From a virus, in IMG/VR virus record IMGVR_UViG_3300042486_000415, positions 1-23,356 of that record: a stretch of DNA of 23,356 bases; one strand, 5' to 3'. The notes under the pieces were generated by a model. That model searched no databases. It was not told the origin of the DNA and worked only from the letters and a program-made list of their open reading frames with translations. The position numbers and the translations under genes are program-made. This document shows, piece by piece, positions 1-7,503 of this stretch; the first letter of the stretch is position 1; each line of letters opens with the position of its first letter.

Positions 1-1586
1 TAATTAACGAGCGTGAATGGCGTTTATGCCGTGGACCAGAAAACGCTACCCTAGAAGAAGAACTGGATGCGTTCATTTACTTCTGTGAACATTACTGGCA
101 TATTAAACACCCCGAACAGGGGCGTATATTGTTTGAAATGCGTGAAGCACAAGTTGAAACTATGCGTACATGGATGACAGCACGCTACAGTGTAGTCCTA
201 AAGGCACGCCAGATTGGTTTCTCCACTCTGGCTGCAGCATATTCTTTTTGGCTGGTATATTTTCGTCCTGACCGATTTGTAGTTATGCTATCTAGGACAG
301 AACGAGAATCAGTTAAGTTGCTTGCCAAGTCTAAGTATGGTTATCGTTTCCTTCCTGTGTGGATGAAGGAGCGTGGACCTAAGCAAACTACCGACCATCA
401 GCAAAAGATGATGTTTGATAACGAGTCTGCCATTGAGTCGCTACCTAGTGGTTCGGACCCTGCTCGTGGTGAATCGGTATATTTGGTTATTGTTGACGAA
501 TGGGGTTTCTTGCCTAACCCTGAGGAAGCATGGGCTTCTATTGAGCCGATTGCCGATGTCGGCGGGCGAGTCATTGGTTTGTCCACCGCCAACGGTTCAG
601 GTAACTTCTTTCATCAACTGTGGGTTGGTTCCCAAACAGGAACCAACCAGTTTGAAGGTATTTTTTTTCCTTGGTCTGCTGGTGACCGTGACGAAGACTG
701 GTATACAGTTAAAGCACGAAACATGTCTTCTTGGCAGTTGCATCAAGAATACCCACGGTCACCTGAAGAAGCCTTTGTAAAGTCGGGTAACCCCGTGTTT
801 GACATTGACCTGTTGGATTCGTTTGAAATGATTGAACCTGAAGAGGGATATCTTCATGTTTACTCGGACAAAAACTATGAGTTCCGAAACGCAGAAGATG
901 GTCCTTTTTCAATTTGGGACTTTCCCCGTCCAGAGTGTGTTTATGTGATTGGGGCGGATGTGGCGGAAGGTTTGGCTCATGGCGACTATAGTTCTGCCCA
1001 CATTGTCAATGCCTCCACAGGTGAAGTTGTAGCCCACTGGCACGGTCACATTGAACCTGACTTGTTTGGTGAGTTACTTGCCGAACTGGGTTGGTGGTAT
1101 AACCAAGCCTTAGTCGGCGTTGAGTCTAATAACCACGGATTAACCACTCTAAAGGCTGCACAGCGTGCTGGATACAAAAACCTATATAGACAGCGCAAAC
1201 TGACGGTTCGTTCGCCACAGGCGACTGAAACGCTCGGTTGGCGCACAACGGCTTCCTCAAAGCCGTTGGCTATTGACGAACTTGTAGCGGCTATCCGTAA
1301 CGAAGATATTATTATTTACTGTTATAAAACCATCGGTGAGTTAAGAACCTTTGTTCGCAAGGACAACGGGAAGATGGCTGGGTCGCCTCATGACGACAGA
1401 ACTATGAGTTTGGCTATTACTAACCAAATGTTGAAGTATGTTTGGCTTCCAGAGTACCGTGGGGATGTAAATGTACCCAAAAATAGTCTTTTGTGGTGGG
1501 AACAGCACCTTTTTAGTGAGGTTGGAGAGGAAAGAATCCCTATTGGGGCTCATAATGTTCGTTCCACAACCAAAAATCCACTTTAA
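1..1586 (+). CDS. Terminase large subunit (5' partial)
   Basis: This is the ATPase-nuclease that pumps phage DNA into the prohead and cuts it. The frame is open from the window edge (first whole codon at nt 3), so the true start lies upstream; 527 residues are visible. The ATPase half has a Walker A-like loop KARQIGFST (nt 201-227), a Walker B strand LVIVDEW with the acidic pair (nt 483-503) and the coupling motif STANG (nt about 582-596). The RNase H-like nuclease half shows its three acidic sites: IGADVAEG (around nt 950-970), VGVESNNHG (around 1116-1140) and SPHDDRTMSLA (around 1383-1415). All expected catalytic residues are present, so it should be active. A small terminase subunit would be expected upstream, outside the window. 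The coding region contains two perfect inverted repeats, listed separately. Confidence 0.95.
   Translation, partial: INEREWRLCRGPENATLEEELDAFIYFCEHYWHIKHPEQGRILFEMREAQVETMRTWMTARYSVVLKARQIGFSTLAAAYSFWLVYFRPDRFVVMLSRTERESVKLLAKSKYGYRFLPVWMKERGPKQTTDHQQKMMFDNESAIESLPSGSDPARGESVYLVIVDEWGFLPNPEEAWASIEPIADVGGRVIGLSTANGSGNFFHQLWVGSQTGTNQFEGIFFPWSAGDRDEDWYTVKARNMSSWQLHQEYPRSPEEAFVKSGNPVFDIDLLDSFEMIEPEEGYLHVYSDKNYEFRNAEDGPFSIWDFPRPECVYVIGADVAEGLAHGDYSSAHIVNASTGEVVAHWHGHIEPDLFGELLAELGWWYNQALVGVESNNHGLTTLKAAQRAGYKNLYRQRKLTVRSPQATETLGWRTTASSKPLAIDELVAAIRNEDIIIYCYKTIGELRTFVRKDNGKMAGSPHDDRTMSLAITNQMLKYVWLPEYRGDVNVPKNSLLWWEQHLFSEVGEERIPIGAHNVRSTTKNPL
623..648 (+). other. Perfect inverted repeat in the terminase gene
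   Basis: GGTTGGTTCC (623-632) and GGAACCAACC (639-648) are exact reverse complements, a 10-bp stem with a 6-nt CAAACA loop. No T-tract follows, so it is not a terminator. Function unknown. Confidence 0.8.
1246..1268 (+). other. Perfect inverted repeat in the terminase gene
   Basis: CAACGGCTT (1246-1254) and AAGCCGTTG (1260-1268) form a 9-bp perfect stem with a 5-nt CCTCA loop inside the nuclease-domain coding region. No T-tract follows. Confidence 0.75.
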
Positions 1587-1610
1587 AGAACAAGATTGCT
1601 ATTAATATGG
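1587..1610 (+). promoter_or_regulatory. 24-nt repeated element, copy A
   Basis: It begins directly after the terminase stop codon. Like the other three copies it has AGAACA at positions 1-6, TAT at 14-16 and TA at 20-21; it matches copy B at 17 of 24 positions without gaps. Its position 21 is the A of the next gene's ATG (1607), and no Shine-Dalgarno sequence is visible. It may be a promoter or an RNA-level element; the sequence cannot decide which. Confidence 0.5.
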
Positions 1611-1840
1611 AAGTTTACCGTTTTGAATGTCAGGTTTGCAGGCGTGAAAAGACTGCCGAAGTGCGTCCACATCGTGGCGATATCTGTTTTGGATGCCATG
1701 TTAAGACTATTGACCTTGGTTTCCGTTATGGTAAAGAGAATTTTCATGGTCCTACTATTCGTGAGCGTCAGCAACATATTGTTTCTGACGCAAAAGCCAA
1801 AGGTATTGAGGCTGTTCCCGCAAAGGATTATGGTTTCTAA
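1607..1840 (+). CDS. Small zinc-ribbon protein
   Basis: This 77-residue protein has two CxxC pairs, C8/C11 and C27/C30, the spacing of a small zinc ribbon that would bind one zinc ion. The C-terminal half is mixed and charged with no recognised domain. It starts at the first ATG after the terminase gene, and the cysteine pair begins only seven residues in, so a later start is unlikely. Its stop overlaps the next start (TAATG at 1838-1842). Many phages carry such a ribbon protein near terminase or structural genes, but its role cannot be read here; DNA or protein binding is a guess. The ATG lies at the end of the repeated 24-nt element with no clear ribosome binding site. Confidence 0.75.
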   Translation: MEVYRFECQVCRREKTAEVRPHRGDICFGCHVKTIDLGFRYGKENFHGPTIRERQQHIVSDAKAKGIEAVPAKDYGF

Positions 1841-2034
1841 TGGTTTGGTGGGTCCCTATTGTTGCCGCTATTATTACAGGACCCATAGTTGTTGTTTTGC
1901 AACTGTTAAGAAAAGAAAACACTAGTCAACATGCAGAATCCAGAACACTTTTGGAACATGTTGCTGTAAAAATTGATAAAGTTTCAGATAAACTGGATGA
2001 ACATATTAAGGATGGTCATAATGGAAAAAGTTAA
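1840..2034 (+). CDS. Small membrane protein with coiled-coil tail
   Basis: This 64-residue protein has one hydrophobic segment at residues about 4-22 (WVPIVAAIITGPIVVVLQLL), followed by basic residues. A polar heptad-like tail (residues about 34-58, with VAVKIDKVSDKLDEHI) probably forms a short coiled coil. This layout resembles small actinophage membrane proteins of the DUF2746 kind and some holin or antiholin partners. It overlaps the zinc-ribbon gene upstream by one base and the holin-like gene downstream by 14 nt, so the two membrane proteins are probably made together and may act together in lysis. Assignment rests on topology and context only. Confidence 0.65.
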   Translation: MVWWVPIVAAIITGPIVVVLQLLRKENTSQHAESRTLLEHVAVKIDKVSDKLDEHIKDGHNGKS

Positions 2035-2221
2035 GATTACAGAACAGCAAAAGTCTGCTTTTGCGTCTTATGTTCGTAGTGCTAGTGCAACAGTGTTGAC
2101 TGTTGTTATTGCTGGTGAAACTTCACCACGAATGATTTGGTCTGCGTTTGTTGCAGCGTTCCTTCCTCCGATTGTCCGTTGGCTTAACCCCAAGGACGCT
2201 TCATTTGGACGGACAAAGTAA
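2021..2221 (+). CDS. Holin-like membrane protein
   Basis: This 66-residue protein has two hydrophobic stretches (residues about 22-31 and 38-53) separated by a short polar GETSPR turn. A charged end follows, with the pattern PPIVRWLNPKDASFGR. From memory, this arrangement and the 'RxxNPxDxxFGR' ending occur in small putative holins of environmental phages and actinophages; I could not search for homologues. A holin would permeabilise the inner membrane and let the lysin at 20845-21303 reach the cell wall. I chose the ATG at 2021 over an in-frame ATG at 1973, because the earlier one lies deep inside the preceding gene and adds residues with no membrane logic. The stop overlaps the next start (TAATG at 2219). 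Confidence 0.6.
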   Translation: MEKVKITEQQKSAFASYVRSASATVLTVVIAGETSPRMIWSAFVAAFLPPIVRWLNPKDASFGRTK

Positions 2222-2523
2222 TGCCTGCCAAGAGGAAACCAGCAATTACTGGTATGCATTCTCAGGGCATTAGCGATATTGCACGAGGAGCAGCGAAGGC
2301 TGCTGCTAAAATTGCTATGAGTAAATCAGCAAAGGCAGCAAAAGAAAAAGCGGCACAAAAGTCTGCTGCTCAAAAGGCTGCTAGTGCTGCTGCTAAAAAA
2401 GCAAAAGATAATGCTTATGAAAAAATGGTAGAAAAAGCATTAAAGAAAAGCCCAACTGGTTCCATCGGTGGTTCTGAACTTATGGATATTGGCAGGCGTT
2501 CAAATTCTTATTACAGGAAGTAA
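2221..2523 (+). CDS. Lys/Ala-rich basic protein, PAITGMHSQGI N-terminus
   Basis: This 100-residue protein is dominated by Ala and Lys (18 Lys and about 5 Arg by my count against about 7 acidic residues). Its middle is a long KAAAK-type helix like the tails of histone H1 and bacterial H1-like proteins. Such sequences bind nucleic acid non-specifically, so a role in condensing or neutralising packaged DNA is plausible but unproven. The N-terminus PAITGMHSQGI recurs in the protein encoded at 3188-3778, with only synonymous base changes. A 20-bp stretch (2290-2309) is repeated exactly at 2562-2581 in the next gene. The start overlaps the upstream stop, and only two bases separate its stop from the next ATG. 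Confidence 0.8.
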   Translation: MPAKRKPAITGMHSQGISDIARGAAKAAAKIAMSKSAKAAKEKAAQKSAAQKAASAAAKKAKDNAYEKMVEKALKKSPTGSIGGSELMDIGRRSNSYYRK

Positions 2524-2525
2524 TT

Positions 2526-3191
2526 ATGGCTGCTAGAAAACCTGAAGGTATTGTTGGCGATGCAGCGAAGGCTGCTGCTAAGAAGGCTGCTGAAGCAGCA
2601 AAGAAGGCAGCAGTAAAGAAGGCTGCTGCCGAAGCAAAAGCAAAGGCTGCTAAAAAGGCTGTAACAAAGACAACAAAGAAAGCCGCTTCCAAGGCTAATC
2701 CTAGGAACTCTTATGCTTTGGGTCGTACTGTTGTGCATGCTTCCCCAACTCGTGGTTTAAAAAAGATTACACCCCATAAAGGTTCTGCTGCTTTACCCGA
2801 TGAAACTGTAGCGTTTTTTTGGGACCCAAAAGATTTTGGAAAAAGAGGAAGTATTCTTTTGTCTTCACAAGAATACATGCGTGGAACTGGTTCTGCGTAT
2901 GTAGGAAAAGTTCCACGGTCTTCATATAAAAAGACACAGCATGGTATTGGTGCTTCTTATAAGCCAATTAAGGTAAAGAAGGAAATTGTTGGCGATAATC
3001 AGAATTTTTCTAAAAATTATAAAGAACTTGATAAGGCACTTTTAAGGGCTGGTGTTATTAAGAAGCCAACCAAGGCTGGTGCAAAATCTAAAGCCAAAAA
3101 GGTTGTTTCTAAGGCTGAAACTGTTGCTAGGAAAAATAAAACAATTTCTAAAAAACTTAGCAAATATCAAAATAGGAATTCAATAGTATGA
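2526..3191 (+). CDS. H1-like basic protein with extra C-terminal domain
   Basis: This 221-residue protein opens with about 60 residues of Ala/Lys repeats (AAKKAAEAAKKAAVKK type), as in histone H1-like tails. A less biased segment follows (residues about 62-165) containing WDPKDFGKRGSIL and Gly/Ser-rich stretches, and then a second Lys-rich end (residues about 178-221). The start RKPEGI...AAKAAAKK looks like a shortened version of the upstream protein's RKPAITGMHSQGI...AAKAAAK. Shared DNA (20 bp identical) points to duplication or recombination between the two genes. The ATG follows the previous stop by two bases, and its own stop overlaps the next start as ATGA at 3188-3191. The middle domain is not one I recognise. 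Confidence 0.8.
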   Translation: MAARKPEGIVGDAAKAAAKKAAEAAKKAAVKKAAAEAKAKAAKKAVTKTTKKAASKANPRNSYALGRTVVHASPTRGLKKITPHKGSAALPDETVAFFWDPKDFGKRGSILLSSQEYMRGTGSAYVGKVPRSSYKKTQHGIGASYKPIKVKKEIVGDNQNFSKNYKELDKALLRAGVIKKPTKAGAKSKAKKVVSKAETVARKNKTISKKLSKYQNRNSIV

Positions 3192-3778
3192 TGCCAGCAG
3201 GTAGACCAGCAATTACAGGGATGCATTCTCAAGGAATCATTGACGACATTTTTGAAGGCGCAGGGAAAAAGGTCGTTCACGCAGTTCGGCGCACAGTTCA
3301 GGACGCTGTACATGCAGACAAAAGACTTGCTGGACGAACTGCTGCTGCAGCAAAATCAAAAACTAGGTCAGAAATTTCTAATGCCAAAAAGATTGGTGGA
3401 GTTAAAAAAGGATTTGCTAAAGAGGTCGGTATTAAAACTGGTCCTGATGGTAAACCTTTAAAGGGACCTGATGGTAAAACCATTCGTGTTAAGCCCAAAA
3501 TCAGAACAGCCAATCCTACCAAGAAGGCAACTAAAGCCGCTAATAAAAGCAACTCGGCAAAAGCAAACATTGACGACATTAATAGTCGTGTACCTAAGAA
3601 GACTGCTGCACGGGCTGAAGCGTATTCTTCTATTCGTGATAACAAGATGTTTAGGGCTAGGGCTTTCTTTCCTGATGATGCTTCGTTTCAGCGTGCATTG
3701 AAGGAAGAGGCTGCAGATATTCGTAGAGCCACCAAAGGTATTAAGGGTGGACCAAAAGTGACAAAGAAGAAAAAGTAA
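3188..3778 (+). CDS. Basic protein, second PAITGMHSQGI copy
   Basis: This 196-residue Lys/Arg-rich protein starts with PAITGMHSQGI, the same peptide that opens the protein at 2221, followed by an IDDI sequence. Lys/Ala-rich helices run through residues 20-60. A short GPDGKPLKGPDGKTI repeat sits near residues 86-100, and residues about 125-185 are less biased. The start may be the ATG at 3188 (4-nt overlap) or the adjacent ATG at 3191 (1-nt overlap). The stop overlaps the portal start (TAATG at 3776-3780). Being directly before the portal and coupled to it suggests a virion or assembly role such as an internal or DNA-binding protein, but no family is recognised. Confidence 0.8.
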   Translation: MMPAGRPAITGMHSQGIIDDIFEGAGKKVVHAVRRTVQDAVHADKRLAGRTAAAAKSKTRSEISNAKKIGGVKKGFAKEVGIKTGPDGKPLKGPDGKTIRVKPKIRTANPTKKATKAANKSNSAKANIDDINSRVPKKTAARAEAYSSIRDNKMFRARAFFPDDASFQRALKEEAADIRRATKGIKGGPKVTKKKK

Positions 3779-5562
3779 TGGCTAGAAAATCTAAATCAGA
3801 AAAACTTGCTAATTACCGCAAGCATCTTGAAGCCTCCAAAAAGTGGCGCAAAGATGAAGGCTATGATGCAACATGGCGCAGACTAATTGACCTATATAAA
3901 GGCAAGCATTACGATGCCTACAGTGATGAAGACCGCATGTTGATTAACATTGCGTTCTCCACCATTAATGTTATTGGTCCTGCTGTTGCTGTTAACTACC
4001 CTAAGATTACAGTTAATGCTGTTAAGCCCGACAACGCTGCTCAGGCAGTCGTTGCCGAGGCGGTTGTTAACTACTGGTGGAAGTATCGTGATATTCGTTC
4101 TGAGTTTCGCCGTGCTGTTAAAGATTTGTTGATTACTGGTCAGGGTTGGGTTAAGACTGGTTATCGTTTTGTTGAAGAAGAAGCCATTGGCGATGATGGC
4201 GATGACAACGACCCTATGATGGGTGGAGAGGCAACTACCAATAATGTTATCCTTCAAGATTCACCGTTTGCGGAGCGTGTGTCACCGTTTGACATTTTTG
4301 TTGATTGCGATGCTACCAGTATGCATGACATTAAGTGGATTGCTCAGCGTATCCGCCGTCCTATTAGCGAAGTAAAATCAGACAAGCGTTATAATAAAAC
4401 GGCTCGTGAAAATGTAACCATTGCTGCTATTGGTCGTTATGGTGATGACCCAAGTCTTCGCAAGGTTTACGACAAGAATTATGGTTATGCTGAACTTTGG
4501 GAATATTATGACATTCAAAACAATATTATGTGTGTATTCTCGGAAGGTGGCGAGTCATTCTTGGTGGACCCAATGCGTATGCCATATGCGTTTGGTCATC
4601 CATTTGTTATGCTACGCAACTATGATGTCCCTGATTGTTTTTACCCTATGGGTGACCTTGAACAGATTGAACCACTTCAAAAAGAACTAAACGAGACACG
4701 CTCACAGATGATGAATCATCGTAAGCGTTTTGCCCGTAAGTATCTGTACAAGGAATCAGCGTTTGACCAGTTTGGTCGCAGTGCCCTAGAGTCAGACCAA
4801 GACAATGTTATGGTTCCTGTTGTTTCTGATGAAGCACTAGGTAATGTTATTATGCCTATGCCTGCTGTTATTTCTCCTCCAGAGTTTTATAACCAGTCAC
4901 AGTTGATTACTGACGACATTAACCGTATTACTGGTTTGCCTGAGTTTATGTCGGGTGGTTTGCCTGAGATTCGCCGTACCGCTACAGAAATTAGTGCGGT
5001 GCAGGATGCTGCTAACGCACGAACATCAGATAAGTTGTCTATTGTTGAGATTGCAATTTCTGAAGTGGCACGCCGTATGTTAATGCTTGCTCAGCAATAT
5101 ATGACTGGTGAACATGTTGCTCGCATTTCTGCTAAAGATGGCGAACCTATGTGGGTTACTTATGACCGTGACTATCTTGAGGGCGACTTTGACTTTGAGG
5201 TTGTAGGTGGTTCTACACAGCCACATAACGAGGCTCAACGCCGTCAGATGGCTTTGCAAATGGTTGACGCTATGGCTCCGTTTGCTGGCGCAGGAATTAT
5301 CAACATGCAGGAACTGGCTGGATATGTACTCTCTCAGGGATTCAACATTAAGAACCCAGAGAAGTTCTTGTCCGTGCCTGCTCCTGCTCCTATGGGTCCT
5401 GAGGGTGGCGCACTACCTGAAGGTGGTATGCCACCACAAGGTATGCCTCCACAGGGTATGGTTCCGCCTGAGCAGATGCCACCTGAGGGTGGTATGCCAC
5501 CAGAAGGTGGTTTACCTCCTGAGATTATGGCTCTGTTGCAGCAGGGACAACCACCAGTTTAG
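3778..5562 (+). CDS. Portal protein
   Basis: The portal is the twelve-subunit ring at one capsid vertex through which DNA enters and leaves and on which the tail is built. The 594-residue length, the position between terminase and scaffold/capsid genes, and the sequence fit a podovirus portal. It has an N-terminal wing region rich in WR, DLYKGKHYDAYSDED and LLITGQGWVKTGY. A helical segment MMNHRKRFARKYLY follows, and then a clip/stem-like region INRITGLPEFMSGGLPE with RRTATEIS. The last 55 or so residues are a Pro/Gly/Met-rich low-complexity tail of PPEGGM/PPQGM units, which is unusual and probably disordered. Its start overlaps the preceding basic-protein stop by one base. The repeated 24-nt element lies just after its stop. 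Confidence 0.93.
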   Translation: MARKSKSEKLANYRKHLEASKKWRKDEGYDATWRRLIDLYKGKHYDAYSDEDRMLINIAFSTINVIGPAVAVNYPKITVNAVKPDNAAQAVVAEAVVNYWWKYRDIRSEFRRAVKDLLITGQGWVKTGYRFVEEEAIGDDGDDNDPMMGGEATTNNVILQDSPFAERVSPFDIFVDCDATSMHDIKWIAQRIRRPISEVKSDKRYNKTARENVTIAAIGRYGDDPSLRKVYDKNYGYAELWEYYDIQNNIMCVFSEGGESFLVDPMRMPYAFGHPFVMLRNYDVPDCFYPMGDLEQIEPLQKELNETRSQMMNHRKRFARKYLYKESAFDQFGRSALESDQDNVMVPVVSDEALGNVIMPMPAVISPPEFYNQSQLITDDINRITGLPEFMSGGLPEIRRTATEISAVQDAANARTSDKLSIVEIAISEVARRMLMLAQQYMTGEHVARISAKDGEPMWVTYDRDYLEGDFDFEVVGGSTQPHNEAQRRQMALQMVDAMAPFAGAGIINMQELAGYVLSQGFNIKNPEKFLSVPAPAPMGPEGGALPEGGMPPQGMPPQGMVPPEQMPPEGGMPPEGGLPPEIMALLQQGQPPV

Positions 5563-5563
5563 T

Positions 5564-5587
5564 AGAACAAGAATCTTATATATAGAG
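5564..5587 (+). promoter_or_regulatory. 24-nt repeated element, copy B
   Basis: It starts one base after the portal stop. Positions 1-6 are AGAACA and the end reads TTATATATAG. Unlike copies A and C it is 30 nt away from the next start codon (5618), which has its own AGGAG at 5604-5608. The TATAG ending resembles the initiation end of single-subunit phage RNA polymerase promoters such as those of T7 and SP6, but no such polymerase is in the window. Confidence 0.55.
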
Positions 5588-5617
5588 CAACCATTAGGAC
5601 TCTAGGAGAAAAAAAAT

Positions 5618-6433
5618 ATGAGCGAAGATTTCGCACCCGTATCTGATGCGGAACCCATTTCAACAGATGTTGAATTTGATGGTGGGTCACCCGATTCCAG
5701 TGAGGTAATTGAAACCACAGAATCACCAACCTTGGACATTAGTGAGTATTCGGATTACCGAATTCCCGTTAAACTTGATGGTGAGGAACTGCAAGTTCCA
5801 CTTTCTGAGGCTATTGCTGGTTATCAGCGTCAAGCAGATTATACTCGCAAGACGCAAGAATTAGCAGAGCAACGGCAATCTTTAGAGTTTGCCTCCACTC
5901 TGCAGTCTGCTCTTGAGAATGACCCTGCTGGAACTCTGGACCTATTGAGTCGTCATTATGGCATTTCTCGTGCACAAGCACAAGGGATGGTTGATGATTT
6001 GGATTCTCAGTTTGAGGATTTGGACCCAGTGGAACGGAAGATGCGTGAACTTGACCAGCGTATTGCACAGTTTGAGGAGATTCAATCGCAGCAAGCGATT
6101 GAAACGGAAATTAACCGTTTGCAGTCTAAGTATGAGGATTTCAACAAGACAGAGGTTGTCAATGCCGCTATTAAGGCAGGGACAACCGATTTGGAAGCAA
6201 TGTACAAGCAGATTGCGTTTGACCGTTTTATGAAGCAAAAAGAATTAGAAACTGCCGCAAATCAGGCTAAGCAACAGAGAGAGTCTCAGGTTGTTCAGCA
6301 GAAGCGTGAAGCAGGTGTGGTGTCGGGTGGCTCTTCGGCTACTGCTACTACAACTACTGATTCTATTGCTCCTATTTCGTCAATCTCTGATGCTTGGGCT
6401 GCTGCCAAGAGACAATACAACGCCAGTTTTTAA
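5618..6433 (+). CDS. Capsid assembly scaffold protein
   Basis: Scaffold proteins line the inside of the growing prohead and are removed before or during packaging. This 271-residue acidic protein lies between portal and capsid genes, as expected. The N-terminal 40 residues are acidic and disordered. Residues about 45-90 hold IPVKLDGEELQVPLSEAI followed by YQRQADYTRKTQELAE, a pattern shared by many podovirus scaffolds. The rest is predicted coiled coil (Glu/Gln/Leu-rich to about residue 225), then a Ser/Thr linker and a short C-terminal helix that in this family contacts the capsid protein. A strong AGGAG stands at 5604-5608, 9 nt before the ATG. The coding region contains a 9-bp perfect inverted repeat at 6081-6103. 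Confidence 0.88.
   Translation: MSEDFAPVSDAEPISTDVEFDGGSPDSSEVIETTESPTLDISEYSDYRIPVKLDGEELQVPLSEAIAGYQRQADYTRKTQELAEQRQSLEFASTLQSALENDPAGTLDLLSRHYGISRAQAQGMVDDLDSQFEDLDPVERKMRELDQRIAQFEEIQSQQAIETEINRLQSKYEDFNKTEVVNAAIKAGTTDLEAMYKQIAFDRFMKQKELETAANQAKQQRESQVVQQKREAGVVSGGSSATATTTTDSIAPISSISDAWAAAKRQYNASF
6081..6103 (+). other. Perfect inverted repeat in the scaffold gene
   Basis: TTCAATCGC (6081-6089) and GCGATTGAA (6095-6103) pair over 9 bp around the loop AGCAA. No T-tract follows, so termination is unlikely. Confidence 0.75.
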
Positions 6434-6450
6434 TTAATTAGGAGAATATA

Positions 6451-7416
6451 ATGGCTGCAGGAAATAGTAATTTTGACCAAATTCTGACAACGACACTTGC
6501 GAACTATCGTGACCAGTTGACAGACAATGTGTTCACGGCTCGTCCGTTAACATACCACCTTATGGATAAGGGTCGCATTCGTATGCTTAACGGCGGTACG
6601 AAGATTGTTGAGCCTTTGATTTATGGTGAAAACTCAACAGTAAAGCCTTACAGTGGTTATGACACCATTGACCTTTCGCCACAGGCTGGCATTTCGGCTG
6701 CTGAATTTGATTGGAAGCAGTACGCTGCTTCTATCGCAATCAGTGGTATTGAAGAAGCAAAGAACAACGGCGAACAGGAAGTTATTAACTTGCTGGAAGC
6801 CAAGATTATGCAGGCTGAAGAGTCAATGCGTGAAGGTTTCAACCGTATGTTCTTCGGAAACGGTACAGACACCCTTGGTGCTGGTGGAACAAACTCAGGC
6901 AAGTCTTGGAACGGTCTTGGTAACTTGGTTGAATCAGGTAACACCGTTGGTGGTATTGATTCGTCAGACGCAGACAACACTTGGTGGCGTTCATATGAGG
7001 AAAACACCGCAGGTGCTTTGACTCTTGCACAGATGGCTACGGCTTACAACACCGTGTCGGTTGGTAATGACCACCCTGATATGGTTCTTACTACTCAAAC
7101 ATTGTTTGAAAAGTATGAGTCGTTGTTGCAACCACAGTTGCGTTACACCGACACCCGTACAGCAGATGCTGGTTTCCAGAACCTGTTGTTCAAGTCGGCT
7201 CCAGTAACCTACGATGTTCATGCTCCTTCGGGAACAATGTTCTTCATTAACTCTAAGTATCTCACGCTTGTGGGTCACTCAGAGAAGTGGTTCCAGAACA
7301 CTTCGTTTGTTCGTCCCGAAAATATGGACGCTCGTTACGCTCTTATCATGTGCTACGGTAACCTTACAATCCGTAACCGTGAAAAGCAGGGTAAGTTGAC
7401 TGCGAAGACTGCTTAA
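6451..7416 (+). CDS. Major capsid protein (HK97-fold type)
   Basis: This 321-residue protein builds the capsid shell. It follows the scaffold gene and has the best ribosome binding site of the region (AGGAG at 6440-6444, 6 nt before the ATG), as expected for the most abundant protein. Its sequence fits capsid proteins of the HK97 fold. The N-terminus ILTTTLANYRDQLTDNVF leads to an E-loop-like stretch with KIVEPLIYGENSTVKPYSGYD and a long helix EAKIMQAEESMREGFNRMFFGNG. The C-terminal A-domain strands include MFFINSKYLTLVGH and MDARYALIMCYGNLTIRNR. No N-terminal prohead protease site is evident, which agrees with a separate scaffold. A strong terminator follows at 7443, probably limiting read-through into the next genes. 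Confidence 0.92.
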   Translation: MAAGNSNFDQILTTTLANYRDQLTDNVFTARPLTYHLMDKGRIRMLNGGTKIVEPLIYGENSTVKPYSGYDTIDLSPQAGISAAEFDWKQYAASIAISGIEEAKNNGEQEVINLLEAKIMQAEESMREGFNRMFFGNGTDTLGAGGTNSGKSWNGLGNLVESGNTVGGIDSSDADNTWWRSYEENTAGALTLAQMATAYNTVSVGNDHPDMVLTTQTLFEKYESLLQPQLRYTDTRTADAGFQNLLFKSAPVTYDVHAPSGTMFFINSKYLTLVGHSEKWFQNTSFVRPENMDARYALIMCYGNLTIRNREKQGKLTAKTA

Positions 7417-7442
7417 TTAGTAGTTAGTAAATATACTGTATT

Positions 7443-7480
7443 GATGGGGGAGTGGATTTTATCCCTCCCCCATCTTTCTA
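7443..7480 (+). terminator. Intrinsic terminator after the capsid gene
   Basis: GATGGGGGAG (7443-7452) pairs perfectly with CTCCCCCATC (7465-7474). An inner GGAT/ATCC pairing and a TTT loop extend it to 14 bp with one bulged T. TTTCTATTT follows. Its place, 26 nt after the capsid stop and ahead of a lower-priority gene block, fits a Rho-independent terminator or a stabilising 3' hairpin that sets capsid mRNA level. Confidence 0.88.
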
Positions 7481-7503
7481 TTTAAACAAGAGAGAGTTTC
7501 ATT

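Noticed and set aside
2480-2692. Minus-strand Ala/Phe-rich frame resembling a membrane protein
   Set aside because: It is the reverse complement of Lys/Ala codon repeats in the basic gene, so the hydrophobic look is an artefact.
3892-4257. Minus-strand open frame of about 120 codons inside the portal gene
   Set aside because: It lies opposite conserved portal codons and has an Asn/Ile/Val-rich shadow composition.
6429-6441. TTAATTAATTA palindrome before the capsid gene
   Set aside because: A simple AT-rich spacer between stop codon and AGGAG; no wider symmetry.
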